The notes under the pieces were generated by a model that saw only the letters and a list, made by a program, of their open reading frames with translations, did not search any database and was not told where the DNA came from. The position numbers and the translations under genes were made by a program. Below are positions 55,597 to 63,346 of a stretch of 64,000 nucleotides of DNA, piece after piece (position 1 is the stretch's first letter; each line of letters starts with the position of its first letter). The stretch comes from Gemmatimonadota bacterium (lineage in GTDB: Bacteria > Gemmatimonadota > Gemmatimonadetes > Gemmatimonadales > Gemmatimonadaceae), in NCBI GenBank assembly GCA_026387935.1, contig JAPLKU010000019.1, forward strand, positions 124,001 through 188,000, written 5' to 3'.

Positions 55597-55897
55597 GAAG
55601 CTGAAGCCGATTCCACGCTTTCGCTCGCATGAAGAAGCGGGCGAGTTCTGGATGACGCACGACACGACCGAGTACCTCGACTGGAGCAAGGCGCGGCGGG
55701 TGTCATTCCCCAACCTGCGACCGTCGACGGCAACGATTTCACTTCGCCTGCCGCAGGGCCTGCTGGATGAACTGCGAACGCTCGCAAATCAGCGCGATGT
55801 GCCGTACCAGTCGCTGCTGAAGGTGTACCTCGCCGAGCGTATTGCCCAAGAGCGGCGCCCCGTGCGGCCGCGACGACGATCGCGTGCGAGCGCATAA
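55580..55897 (+). CDS. brnA: BrnA family antitoxin
   Basis: A 105-residue antitoxin with an N-terminal Lys/Pro-rich part, the conserved EYLDWSKARRVSFPNLRPS and a ribbon-helix-helix DNA-binding end (ATISLRLPQGLLDELRTLAN, VPYQSLLKVYLAERI). It neutralises BrnT and represses the operon. Its TAA stop lies inside the R'' core of the cassette's attC (GCATAAC). Confidence 0.9.
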   Translation: MPKPRKKLKPIPRFRSHEEAGEFWMTHDTTEYLDWSKARRVSFPNLRPSTATISLRLPQGLLDELRTLANQRDVPYQSLLKVYLAERIAQERRPVRPRRRSRASA

Positions 55898-56020
55898 CCA
55901 AGGGTTGGTGCCGTCGTGGCGTGCGGCGAGCATGAACGTGTTGCGCCTTCGAGCTTGGCGTGCGAGCATCAATGTGTCGCGCCCGGCGAGTGCCACGCGG
56001 CACAACCCTGATCGTTATGC
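55892..56020 (+). other. attC site 1 (129 bp)
   Basis: R'' GCATAAC (55892-55898), L'' GGGTTGGTGCCG, L' CGGCACAACCC and R' GTTATGC (56014-56020). The arms pair over most of their length. It ends the brnTA-1 cassette. Confidence 0.9.
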
Positions 56021-56055
56021 AAGCACCCGGGGATCGTCGCTTCGGTGAGGTAGGC

Positions 56056-56084
56056 TTGCGCGGGTATACGAAATATTGTATACT
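56056..56084 (+). promoter_or_regulatory. Promoter of the higBA-like operon, likely leaderless
   Basis: TTGCGC (56056-56061), 17-base spacer, TATACT (56079-56084), then 5 bases to the GTG start. Confidence 0.7.
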
Positions 56085-56089
56085 TCGCC

Positions 56090-56425
56090 GTGATCACCAA
56101 GGACGTTGTCTGGGTCGGAACCTCGCGCGCTGACCTTCGGGCATTACCCGAATTGGCTCGGCGCCAGCTGGGTTTCGAGCTGCGCGAGGTTCAGTCCGGC
56201 GGCCTGCCACAGGACTGGAAACCCATAACGACCGTTGGGTCAGGCGTCATAGAGATGCGCGTCCGCATCGATGGGGCGTTTCGTCTGATGTACATCGCCA
56301 AGTTTGCCGAAGCGATTTATGTGCTACACGTGTTCCAGAAGAAGTCACAGAAGACGTCACCGCTCGATCTGGCCGTGGCCAAGGCACGGCTCGCGGCGGT
56401 TCGACGTACTCGCCGGGGAGGGTAG
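56090..56425 (+). CDS. RelE/HigB-like toxin (phage Gp49-type)
   Basis: A 111-residue RelE-superfamily toxin of the HigB/Gp49 type, which cuts mRNA on the ribosome. Visible: WVGTSRADLRALPELARRQL, IEMRVRIDGAFRLMYIAKFA and the C-terminal YVLHVFQKKSQKTSPLDLAV motif. GTG start. The antitoxin gene begins 4 bases after its stop, in the toxin-first order of higBA. Confidence 0.87.
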   Translation: MITKDVVWVGTSRADLRALPELARRQLGFELREVQSGGLPQDWKPITTVGSGVIEMRVRIDGAFRLMYIAKFAEAIYVLHVFQKKSQKTSPLDLAVAKARLAAVRRTRRGG

Positions 56426-56429
56426 CCAC

Positions 56430-56729
56430 ATGGCCATTCGTATGCAACGATCGTCGGGCAACGTGTTCACCGATGCCGGGTTCCCGAAAGAGGAAGCGGC
56501 GCACCTTCTCATTCGCGCGGATCTCATGATTCAGCTTAAGGCGCTCATCGAGGAACGTGGACTGACGCAGAAGAGCGCAGCGGAAGCACTCGGTGTGACG
56601 CAGCCTCGAATCAGTGATCTGGTCCGTGGCCGCATCGATCTGTTCAGCATCGATACGCTCGTCGAGATGCTCACGCATCTGGGCGTCGCGGTCACGCTCA
56701 AGACCAAGCGCCGCGCGCGTGTTGCATAA
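56430..56729 (+). CDS. XRE/HigA-like antitoxin
   Basis: A 99-residue antitoxin with a helix-turn-helix of the XRE type (LKALIEERGLTQKSAAEALG, VTQPRISDLVRGRIDLFSID). The N-terminal 30 residues (SGNVFTDAGFPKEEAAHLLI) match the family that partners Gp49-type toxins. Its stop codon overlaps the R'' core of attC site 2. Confidence 0.9.
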   Translation: MAIRMQRSSGNVFTDAGFPKEEAAHLLIRADLMIQLKALIEERGLTQKSAAEALGVTQPRISDLVRGRIDLFSIDTLVEMLTHLGVAVTLKTKRRARVA

Positions 56730-56849
56730 CTAAGGGTTGCTGCTGCCGCGGCGCGGGCACTCGTAGCAATTCGCGCCCTGGCGTTTTGCGCAGTAGCATC
56801 AATGGCAGTGGCCCGCAGGGCCGCGCAGCAGAGCCCAAGCTCGTTATGC
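56724..56849 (+). other. attC site 2 (126 bp)
   Basis: R'' GCATAAC (56724-56730), L'' GGGTTGCTGCTGC, L' GCAGCAGAGCCC and R' GTTATGC (56843-56849). It contains the CATCAATG segment also seen in other attC sites here. Confidence 0.9.
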
Positions 56850-56871
56850 GTCCCAAACGCGTCGATCTCGA

Positions 56872-59013
56872 TCAACGAGGCGGAGCGGGGCGCGCCGGGA
56901 GCGGCCCAAAACCGGGGGGCGGCACGCGGTGTTTCGTCTTTGCCTCGTAGGCCGACCCGATCCGCAGTAACATCGGCTCCCCGAACGGCAATCCCAGGAA
57001 GTCGATCCCGATCGGAAGTCGCGCCGGCGTCGGGCCGGTGAGACGAAGGCTGTCGCGCGGCGCGCTCCCTCGTCGCGTCGTATCGCGCGGCGTCGTATCG
57101 CGCACACGGTCATACGTGATCGTGGTGAACCCGGCGGGGACAGTCATCGCCGGGAAGCCCCTGCTATTCACGAAGGACCACACGCCGGGGGGCCGGTCAT
57201 TCTTCACCGGCTCGTCCGGGTTCGTCAGGATGGGCGCCGGCACGCTTCCCGACGGATAGAGCACGGCGTCGAGATTGTGCTGCGCAAACGTCGAAAAGAC
57301 GATCGTCTGGACCACGAAGCGATCGGCCAGCGCGTTCCCGACTGCTAGCGTCATGACCGAATCGCCGCGGATCATCGCGGTGCGGCGGTTGGTGAACTGC
57401 GAATCGTTCCAGAAGTTGGCCTTCTCGACCAGATCGTGGTTTCGCTTGATGATCGCATCGCTGCGTTCACGGAGGTACGTCTCCACGTTGTACTTCGCGT
57501 CGCCGACATCGCCGTCACCCGCGGTTGCGCCACGCCCAGCTGCTGCACTTCCGGGGCCGCGTGCCCCTCCGGTCCCGCGCGCACCGGGCACAAGTGTCGT
57601 GTCCGCCGTGCCGCGCCCGCGCCCGCCTGCAGGTCCGCCTCCACCGCCGCGAGCGCCACCCAGGCTGCGAAAGTTCGGCCGGCCGGCCGAATCATGTGGC
57701 ACGAGCTTTGGGTCGGCGTACATATCCACGAGCTTCGCGATGTGATCGGTCGAGTCCGGAAACACCGCGGGGAACTGACGGATGAAGGCAGCGCTTCGCC
57801 ATGCCGGCACGACCCGGTCCACGGCATCCTGGAAGAGCGCCCCGCCCGGCCCCGGGTCCACAATGGTTGCGCCGAGCGCGCGGAGGTCGGCAATCGCGCG
57901 TTCGATGAGCGTGATGGACTCCGTGTCTGCGACCGAGAGGAGCTCGCGATTCATGTACTCGCGGACGACGCCGATCCGGACGCCATCGAGCCGCCCTCCC
58001 CGTGCGAACGTAGCGTACGGCTGGGCCGGCTTCCGCCCCATGCTGAACGCGGTCAGTTCGTCCTTGGGATCGTAGCCCGCGTAGGCGTCGAGGATCCGGG
58101 CGACGTCGCGCACCGTGCGGCAGATTGGGCCGACGCGCGTGATGATGCCGCGCTGCATCATTCCATTGGCGCTGACCAGCTCACGCGTGGGCGCGAGCCC
58201 GACCGCGCTCGCGTTCTTCGCCGGTTCGCGAACGGACGTGCCGGATTCCTCCGCGATGGCGCAGGTCACCAGGTTCGCGCCTACCGAGTTCCCCGAGCCG
58301 CCGCTCGACGCGCCGGGGTCTCGCTCCGTGTCATACGCGTTGCAGTTGACTCCGCCGAACCCGCTGCGCGTACCGGGAATTCCGCCCTGCGCATACTCCC
58401 CCATGTTCGCCTTGGCGAGGATGATCGCCCCGGCGGCCCGCAGCCGCGTCACGAACGTGGCGTCGTCGGGTGGACGGTCGTTCGCGTAGAACGCGTCGGC
58501 GCCCGACGTCGTTCGCATATCACGCGTGTCGTACTGGTCCTTGATCGCCAGCACGACGCCGTGCAGCGGACCGACCAGCTTGCCGGTACGCGCGAACTGC
58601 GCGTCCTGGGCGGCCGCCACCTCTAACGCGTCGGGCATCGTGGAATCGCTGTCCGTGGCGTCAGTCATACTGCGGCCCTTGCGATCGTCGAAGCCCCATG
58701 CGCGGCGCGTCGCCGGCCGGAGGTTCAGCGTGAGCAGGGCATTGATCTTTCCCGCGTTCCTGATCGTCGTGACCTTGCCGAGGATTCCCTGCGGCTCGTT
58801 CACGCACGCGCCGTTGTAGGCCTTGATGCGCGCGAGGTAGAGTTCGACCAGTCGCTTCGACGTAATCTCTTTCCGCTGGATGGCGGACTGGATGCTCTCG
58901 ATCGTGGCTTCTTCGACCCGGAAGGGCGCGCGTTGCGCGAGCCCCGGCCGGCCAGGGAAATGGAGGAGAGCGGCGGCGAGTGCGAGCGCGGTCACGGCGC
59001 GGAAGGAGCGCAT
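56872..59013 (-). CDS. Exported amidase-signature enzyme in reversed cassette
   Basis: A 713-residue amidase of the amidase-signature family, with a signal peptide (VTALALAAALLHFPGRPGLA). Ser-Ser-Lys triad: Lys in GVVLAIKDQYDTRDMRT, central Ser in DPGASSGGSGNSVGANL, and the nucleophile loop EESGTSVREPAKNASAVGL. It is much longer than the usual 450-500 residues, mainly because of a Gly/Arg-rich insert near residue 450-500. It lies against the cassette direction, between attC 2 and attC 3. The Gly/Arg insert resembles those of chromosomal genes in this window, which suggests a related source. Confidence 0.9.
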   Translation of the reverse strand: MRSFRAVTALALAAALLHFPGRPGLAQRAPFRVEEATIESIQSAIQRKEITSKRLVELYLARIKAYNGACVNEPQGILGKVTTIRNAGKINALLTLNLRPATRRAWGFDDRKGRSMTDATDSDSTMPDALEVAAAQDAQFARTGKLVGPLHGVVLAIKDQYDTRDMRTTSGADAFYANDRPPDDATFVTRLRAAGAIILAKANMGEYAQGGIPGTRSGFGGVNCNAYDTERDPGASSGGSGNSVGANLVTCAIAEESGTSVREPAKNASAVGLAPTRELVSANGMMQRGIITRVGPICRTVRDVARILDAYAGYDPKDELTAFSMGRKPAQPYATFARGGRLDGVRIGVVREYMNRELLSVADTESITLIERAIADLRALGATIVDPGPGGALFQDAVDRVVPAWRSAAFIRQFPAVFPDSTDHIAKLVDMYADPKLVPHDSAGRPNFRSLGGARGGGGGPAGGRGRGTADTTLVPGARGTGGARGPGSAAAGRGATAGDGDVGDAKYNVETYLRERSDAIIKRNHDLVEKANFWNDSQFTNRRTAMIRGDSVMTLAVGNALADRFVVQTIVFSTFAQHNLDAVLYPSGSVPAPILTNPDEPVKNDRPPGVWSFVNSRGFPAMTVPAGFTTITYDRVRDTTPRDTTRRGSAPRDSLRLTGPTPARLPIGIDFLGLPFGEPMLLRIGSAYEAKTKHRVPPPGFGPLPARPAPPR

Positions 59014-59116
59014 TGGGTTTTCCTCGAAGGCGTCGCGCGGAATGTGCGTCGGCCGGCGCGACATTGCCACCCATGGCCGATGTGCCGCCCATGGACCCGC
59101 TCCATACCCGCGAGGC

Positions 59117-59250
59117 GCCTAACGACGGTTGGTGCTGACGGCGGCGTTGTGGTGGCGAAAGCGGGGCTGGCGCTTCATGTTCTCGAAGGTTGGCGCCCAC
59201 CCCGCATTCATTATATGGATGCCGCCGCAGCACAACCTCATTCGTTATGC
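59117..59250 (+). other. attC site 3 (134 bp)
   Basis: R'' GCCTAAC (59117-59123), L'' GGTTGGTGCTG, L' CAGCACAACC and R' GTTATGC (59244-59250). It bounds the reversed amidase cassette on the right. Confidence 0.88.
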
Positions 59251-59279
59251 AGCATTGAGTGCTTCGCGCCCGGCGACTC

Positions 59280-59408
59280 GTGACGATTCTTGTTATTGTG
59301 GCGATTTCCATCGTTGCCGGGATCGCACTGCGCGACTACTTCACTATCGATGCCTGTTTGGATTCAGGCGGTCGCTGGAACGCCGACTTGCGCGTGTGCG
59401 AGCGCTAA
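59280..59408 (+). CDS. Small membrane-anchored cassette protein, 42 aa
   Basis: A 42-codon gene that starts with GTG 30 bases after the recombination point. The product is a hydrophobic segment (TILVIVAISIVAGIALRDYF) followed by a short Cys-containing tail with the pattern CLDSGGRWN...RVCER. Small proteins with a membrane anchor and a C-x-D-x-G-G-x-W...C tail are common in proteobacterial genomes; their function is unknown. No ribosome site is visible. Position and orientation are those of a normal cassette gene. Confidence 0.65.
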   Translation: MTILVIVAISIVAGIALRDYFTIDACLDSGGRWNADLRVCER

Positions 59409-59503
59409 ATGACTGGCCTCGCCTGTCATGCCTCACTCCGACGTTTCTGGTTTCCCTTGTCCAGCGGTAGCCGGCGACGGCGACGGCGCCGGCGCCGGCG
59501 AGC

Positions 59504-60730
59504 CTACACTTGCTCGATCGTGACCTGGCGGGTGTAGTAGCGGGAGTCGAGCCGACGTTGTGGTACGGTGGGGTCGGCGACCTTGAGCGCGATGTCGTAC
59601 GTCCCGGGCGTGGTCGGCTTCCATGTGTATTCCCACAACGACCACATGACGTGCGTCTTGGGAGTTGGACACACCTCGAACGGTTCGTACGGCCCATTCA
59701 CGGCGGCGGTCGCCGCCGCGGCGCCAGCATCGGGCCTGGGGCTTCGGGGTTGAATCCGGATCGCCAGCTGATCGACTGCTTTCGTGCCACCCCACAAGAT
59801 CCCGACGATTCGGTAGTGGATGCCCGATGCGGTGCGTCGTTGCTCTACACGCACCGGTGTTGCGGCGGTCTGGATTTCGGCTGGCGCGTATTCCCGGGCG
59901 AGCTTGAACGACTCGGCCTGGTGCGTTCGGCCGGCGAACTCGGTCATCTGCGTGGTGGCCGGTTCATCAGGGCCGACGAGGCGAATCTCGTTCACCCACT
60001 TGATCCAAGTGCAGCCGTACCAGCCGGGGACGACAAGCCGAACGGGCTTGCCATGGTCCGCTGGTAGCGGCTCGCCATTCATACGTACGGCGAGGAACGC
60101 GCCGAGTTTGTTGAGCGAGGCAAGCGGGAATACCCAACTGGCGCCGACGGTGGAGCGCGAGGAGACCTGTCCGACGTGGTCGAAGCCGCTCACGAGCACG
60201 CCCGTGGCATCGCTGCCGGGCTTGAGGCCGGCCACGATGTCGGTCAGCGGAATGCCGTCCCATTCGGCAACGCTCATGAGGCCGAAGTTCGACGGATTGG
60301 CGTTTCCGGAGCATTCGAACAAGTGCGGGCCCATGCTCCTCGCCTGCTTGCTGATGGCGTCGAGGTTGAGCGTGCCGTCCTTCTCGAGTCGGCCGCCGGT
60401 GGCAATGGTCCATGGCCCCGTGTGGGCCGCAGCGGCCGCCGGGATCTCGGTACGGATATAGGCCAGGTCGTTGGCGGTGATCAGCTTGCCTGGCTCGAGA
60501 AGCGAGAGGTCGGTCACCATGCGTGCATCGAGCCCTGATCCTCCGTATTTCACGCCGAAGGCCTGTAACTGCCGCCCCAGCGGCAGCGTGCCCAGCAACT
60601 CGCCGACCGGGGCCGACGGCGTGCAGGGGGCACCGGTGGCGAGCCAATCCGGTACACTACCGCGGTCGAACAGAGTAGCTGCGCCAGCGCCTGCCAGCGA
60701 GAAAAGAACTTGTCGGCGAGTGGGATTCAT
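59504..60730 (-). CDS. Sulfite-oxidase-like molybdopterin enzyme, Tat-exported
   Basis: A 408-residue protein of the sulfite oxidase/YedY type. The twin-arginine signal is PTRRQVLFSLAGAGAATL. The Moco domain has the Mo-coordinating Cys in HLFECSGNANPSNFGLM and the pterin-binding ADHGKPVRLVVPGWYGCTWI; a C-terminal dimerisation domain follows. There is no heme domain, so a separate electron acceptor is needed. It is reversed within its cassette. The Moco-enzyme theme recurs with xdhC and the formate dehydrogenase. Confidence 0.88.
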   Translation of the reverse strand: MNPTRRQVLFSLAGAGAATLFDRGSVPDWLATGAPCTPSAPVGELLGTLPLGRQLQAFGVKYGGSGLDARMVTDLSLLEPGKLITANDLAYIRTEIPAAAAAHTGPWTIATGGRLEKDGTLNLDAISKQARSMGPHLFECSGNANPSNFGLMSVAEWDGIPLTDIVAGLKPGSDATGVLVSGFDHVGQVSSRSTVGASWVFPLASLNKLGAFLAVRMNGEPLPADHGKPVRLVVPGWYGCTWIKWVNEIRLVGPDEPATTQMTEFAGRTHQAESFKLAREYAPAEIQTAATPVRVEQRRTASGIHYRIVGILWGGTKAVDQLAIRIQPRSPRPDAGAAAATAAVNGPYEPFEVCPTPKTHVMWSLWEYTWKPTTPGTYDIALKVADPTVPQRRLDSRYYTRQVTIEQV

Positions 60731-60891
60731 CGGCGGGTTTTACTGGCGGAGGAGCAACGTCCGTCGGGATAATGGCGCACGGCCGGGGGAGTCGGCAAGC
60801 CGGGCGCTGGGACGCAGCCTCCGGGGACACCCACCGCGCTGGCCCAGGCGGCGCGTCAAAACGCGTGCGACTGCCGCGGCTGCGTAACCGA

Positions 60892-61008
60892 GGCGTTGCT
60901 GCTGCCGGGGTGCGCGGCGGCATCAATGGTTGCGCTTTCCGCTTTCATTAGAGAGCATCATGGCATGCGCTCAACAAGTCCCCGCCGCAGAACGCCCACT
61001 CGTTAGGC
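60892..61008 (+). other. attC site 4 (117 bp)
   Basis: R'' GCGTAAC (60892-60898, one base off the consensus), L'' GGCGTTGCTGC, L' GCAGAACGCC and R' GTTAGGC (61002-61008). It bounds the sulfite-oxidase-like cassette. Confidence 0.85.
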
Positions 61009-61029
61009 GAACGGCCAACCGACGACACA

Positions 61030-61557
61030 TTGGCAACCATTCGGCGAGCAAACCGAAGCGATGCGCCCGAGCTTGCCGAACTGGCCGAGCGGACCTTTCG
61101 GGACGCATTCGCACACGCTAACCGCCCCGAGGATCTGGATCTTCATTGTCGATCCCACTACGGCATCGAGCACCAAGCGACCGATATTCAAGATCCCGCG
61201 ATGGCTACTTTCGTCTGTGAACGCGACCGCGCACTCGTCGGTTATGGACAGCTTCGCTGGCACGCGCCCGCGGCCGGCGTACATGGCGCGCAACCGGCCG
61301 AGATTCAGCGCCTCTACGTCGATCAGCGCTTTCACGGCACGGGCGTTGCGCAGGCGCTCATGTCTGCGCTCCAGGATGCGGCCGTCACCGGCGCTGCCGA
61401 CGTCCTCTGGCTTGGGGTGTGGGAACACAACCCTCGGGCCATCGCGTTCTACACGAAGGCAGGTTTCACGCCGGCGGGTGAGCAAGTATTCGTCTTGGGC
61501 CGCGACCCGCAGCGCGATCTCGTCCTCAGCAAGAATCTGTACCATGCCGCCGCCTAA
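61030..61557 (+). CDS. GNAT-family N-acetyltransferase
   Basis: A 175-residue GNAT acetyltransferase. The acetyl-CoA motif is in IQRLYVDQRFHGTGVAQALM, followed by LWLGVWEHNPRAIAFYTKAG (motif B region). The TTG at 61030 starts it 28 bases after the cassette border. The substrate is unknown; the group includes RimI-type and small-molecule acetyltransferases. It ends within a truncated attC. Confidence 0.88.
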   Translation: MATIRRANRSDAPELAELAERTFRDAFAHANRPEDLDLHCRSHYGIEHQATDIQDPAMATFVCERDRALVGYGQLRWHAPAAGVHGAQPAEIQRLYVDQRFHGTGVAQALMSALQDAAVTGAADVLWLGVWEHNPRAIAFYTKAGFTPAGEQVFVLGRDPQRDLVLSKNLYHAAA

Positions 61558-61569
61558 TACTTGTTAGGC
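61552..61569 (+). other. Truncated attC: R'' and R' cores only
   Basis: GCCTAATACTTGTTAGGC at 61552-61569 reads as an R''-like core (GCCTAAT) four bases from an R' core (GTTAGGC). The L boxes and all central sequence are missing. The GNAT stop codon lies within it, as with other attC sites here. Confidence 0.6.
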
Positions 61570-61592
61570 CCTCCGCCGGCGAGCTTGGTTCC

Positions 61593-61621
61593 TTGACTGC
61601 CGTATATACTGGATATATACT
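61593..61621 (+). promoter_or_regulatory. Promoter of brnTA-2, likely leaderless
   Basis: TTGACT (61593-61598), 17-base spacer, TATACT (61616-61621), then 6 bases to the GTG start. A second TATACT lies in the spacer (61605-61610), giving a direct repeat that may bind the antitoxin. Confidence 0.72.
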
Positions 61622-61627
61622 TATCCG

Positions 61628-61975
61628 GTGACCGATGACATCTACGATCGGCTCGCGCGCTGCGAGGGATTCGATTGGGACGAAGGCAATGCTCCCAAGG
61701 TGCGCGCGCGTCATGACGTTGAACCGGGCGAATGTGAGCAGGCCTTCGTCAGCGAGCCGCTGTTGGTCTCTGGCGACCCAGGCCATTCGCAGCACGAAGA
61801 ACGATGGCGCGCACTCGGCGGCACGCTCGGCGGGCGGCGTCTGTATCTGGTATTCACGATTCGGCGTGGTGTGTTGATCCGTGTGCTCGCGGCACGCGAT
61901 ATGAATCGCAAGGAGCGAACGACCTATGAGCAAGCCAAAGCGCGCGCTGAAGAAGATCCCGACGTTCAAATCTGA
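61628..61975 (+). CDS. brnT: BrnT family ribonuclease toxin
   Basis: A 115-residue BrnT toxin, a second and diverged copy: CEGFDWDEGNAPKVRARHDV, ECEQAFVSEPLLV, HSQHEERWRALGGTLGGRRL and VLAARDMNRKERTTYE. GTG start. The overlap with brnA is 50 bases, longer than in the first pair, because the toxin has a C-terminal extension. Confidence 0.9.
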   Translation: MTDDIYDRLARCEGFDWDEGNAPKVRARHDVEPGECEQAFVSEPLLVSGDPGHSQHEERWRALGGTLGGRRLYLVFTIRRGVLIRVLAARDMNRKERTTYEQAKARAEEDPDVQI

Positions 61976-62234
61976 GGACGCAGAGCGGGAGTTCTGGGCC
62001 ACGGCCGATTCGACCGAGTATGTCGATTGGTCGAAGGCCCGAATGGTGCGGTTCCCAAACTTGCGACCGTCGTCGACGGCAATTTCCGTGCGCCTGCCGG
62101 AAACGTTGCTCACGGAGTTGAAGTTGCTCGCCAATGAGCAGGACGTCCCGTATCAGAGCCTCCTCAAGGTGTATCTGTCGGACCGCGTGCGCGCCGAGCG
62201 GCGACAGCATCCTCGGCAGCGGGCAGGGGCCTAA
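61926..62234 (+). CDS. brnA: BrnA family antitoxin
   Basis: A 102-residue BrnA antitoxin with the family centre EYVDWSKARMVRFPNLRPSS and the ribbon-helix-helix end (AISVRLPETLLTELKLLANE, VPYQSLLKVYLSDRV). Its TAA stop lies in GCCTAAC (62229-62235), an R'' core, but no complete attC follows. It is clearly homologous to brnA-1. Confidence 0.9.
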   Translation: MSKPKRALKKIPTFKSEDAEREFWATADSTEYVDWSKARMVRFPNLRPSSTAISVRLPETLLTELKLLANEQDVPYQSLLKVYLSDRVRAERRQHPRQRAGA

Positions 62235-62293
62235 CCATGCGCCGCGAGGATGCGGGGGTCGATGTCTCAATTCAGCATTAAAGGACGAATCTA

Positions 62294-62782
62294 ATGAAGC
62301 GTTCGCTTTGGTTACCCCTGATGGCAGCGGCAGTGATCGCTGTGGTTCTCGTTCGCGCGACGGCAGATCGCGATGCCCCGCAATCGGAGAAGGCGAGGCA
62401 CATTGCTTCCCTAGTGGATAAGGCGGCCGGCTTGATCCAAGAGCAAGGACGGGCCGCTGCTTTCGCCGAGTTCCGGAAGAAAGGGACCATGTGGTTCACG
62501 GGGGATATTTACATCTTCGCCGATGACATGGCTGGGAATGTCCTGCTGAACCCCCCCTCCCCCCAGAACGAGGGGAAGAATGCCATCGACCAAAAGGACG
62601 CGAACGGAAAGCTGTTGCAGAGAGCCATGGTCGAGCTTCTGAAAGAGAAGGAAGCTGGGTGGGTTGACTACATGTGGCCCAAGCCAGGTCAGACCAAGCC
62701 ATCTCTTAAGTGGAGCTACGTTCGGCGGGTAAACTTCGATGGTATACCCGGGCTGGTCGGTGCCGGTTTCTATCCGGAGTAA
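62294..62782 (+). CDS. Exported Cache-like single-domain protein
   Basis: A 162-residue protein with an N-terminal signal or anchor (SLWLPLMAAAVIAVVLVRAT) and a periplasmic single Cache-like domain: IASLVDKAAGLIQEQGRAAA, GDIYIFADDMAGNVLLNPPS, KNAIDQKDANGKLLQRAMVE and GWVDYMWPKPGQTKPSLKWS. Such domains bind small ligands, usually as part of receptors; here there is no signalling domain. AAAGGA lies 8 bases upstream. It follows brnA-2 with no attC between. Confidence 0.8.
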   Translation: MKRSLWLPLMAAAVIAVVLVRATADRDAPQSEKARHIASLVDKAAGLIQEQGRAAAFAEFRKKGTMWFTGDIYIFADDMAGNVLLNPPSPQNEGKNAIDQKDANGKLLQRAMVELLKEKEAGWVDYMWPKPGQTKPSLKWSYVRRVNFDGIPGLVGAGFYPE

Positions 62783-62826
62783 TGGGGTCCAACAAACGCA
62801 TCAGCAAGCGCGAACGGGCTTCGGTC

Positions 62827-63087
62827 CTACCGCCGGTAGACCTCACGGCGATTCCCGACGCGGACGACAGTCACGATCAGCTCGGCGTCCACGATCTCGT
62901 ACAGGATGCGATAGTCGCCCTGGCGGATCCGGTACTTCTCATCCCCGCTGAGCTTCTCGACGCCGACCGGTCGCGGGTTGCGAGCGAGGCTTCCGATCTT
63001 GGTGACGATGCGCTGCCGGTCCTTGGTCGGTACGCTTTCAAGCTCCTTTGCGGCCGACTTCGTCAGTAGGACGCTATAGCTTGCCAC
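62827..63087 (-). CDS. relE: RelE/ParE-type toxin
   Basis: An 86-residue toxin of the RelE superfamily: YSVLLTKSAAKELESVPTKD, the conserved LSGDEKYRIRQGDYRILYEI and VRVGNRREVYRR. GTG start, overlapping the antitoxin end by 14 bases. Reversed relative to the cassette array. Confidence 0.92.
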   Translation of the reverse strand: MASYSVLLTKSAAKELESVPTKDRQRIVTKIGSLARNPRPVGVEKLSGDEKYRIRQGDYRILYEIVDAELIVTVVRVGNRREVYRR

Positions 63088-63304
63088 GCTTCTTCAGATC
63101 GCGGACGACCGCCTCGAACGATACGCGGGGTTCTTTCGAGCGCTCATGGAACGCCGCAAGATCTTCAGCATCTTCGGCCAGGCTGTGCCGAACCGCCGTG
63201 TTCACGAGTTCCGAAATACTGGCTTCGGTTTCGGCGGACTTCAGTCGAAGCGCGCGGTGCAGTGGCGCATCGAGGTATACGGTGGCGCGTTTTGTCGCAG
63301 GCAT
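63074..63304 (-). CDS. Ribbon-helix-helix antitoxin
   Basis: A 76-residue antitoxin with an N-terminal RHH (RATVYLDAPLHRALRLKSAE, ASISELVNTAVRHSLAED) and a C-terminal tail that would bind the toxin (EERSK-like region, VVRDLKKRGKL). Its promoter region carries three TAACGT repeats. Confidence 0.88.
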   Translation of the reverse strand: MPATKRATVYLDAPLHRALRLKSAETEASISELVNTAVRHSLAEDAEDLAAFHERSKEPRVSFEAVVRDLKKRGKL

Positions 63305-63310
63305 AGTGTA

Positions 63311-63339
63311 TGTGTAACGTTATAACGTCATAACGTCAA
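63311..63339 (-). promoter_or_regulatory. Promoter and operator of the RelE/RHH operon
   Basis: On the minus strand, TTGACG (63339-63334), 17-base spacer, TACACA (63316-63311), then 6 bases to the ATG. TAACGT occurs three times on the + strand at 8-base spacing (63315, 63323, 63331), inside the spacer and -35, as expected of an RHH operator. Confidence 0.7.
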
Positions 63340-63346
63340 GACGCCT

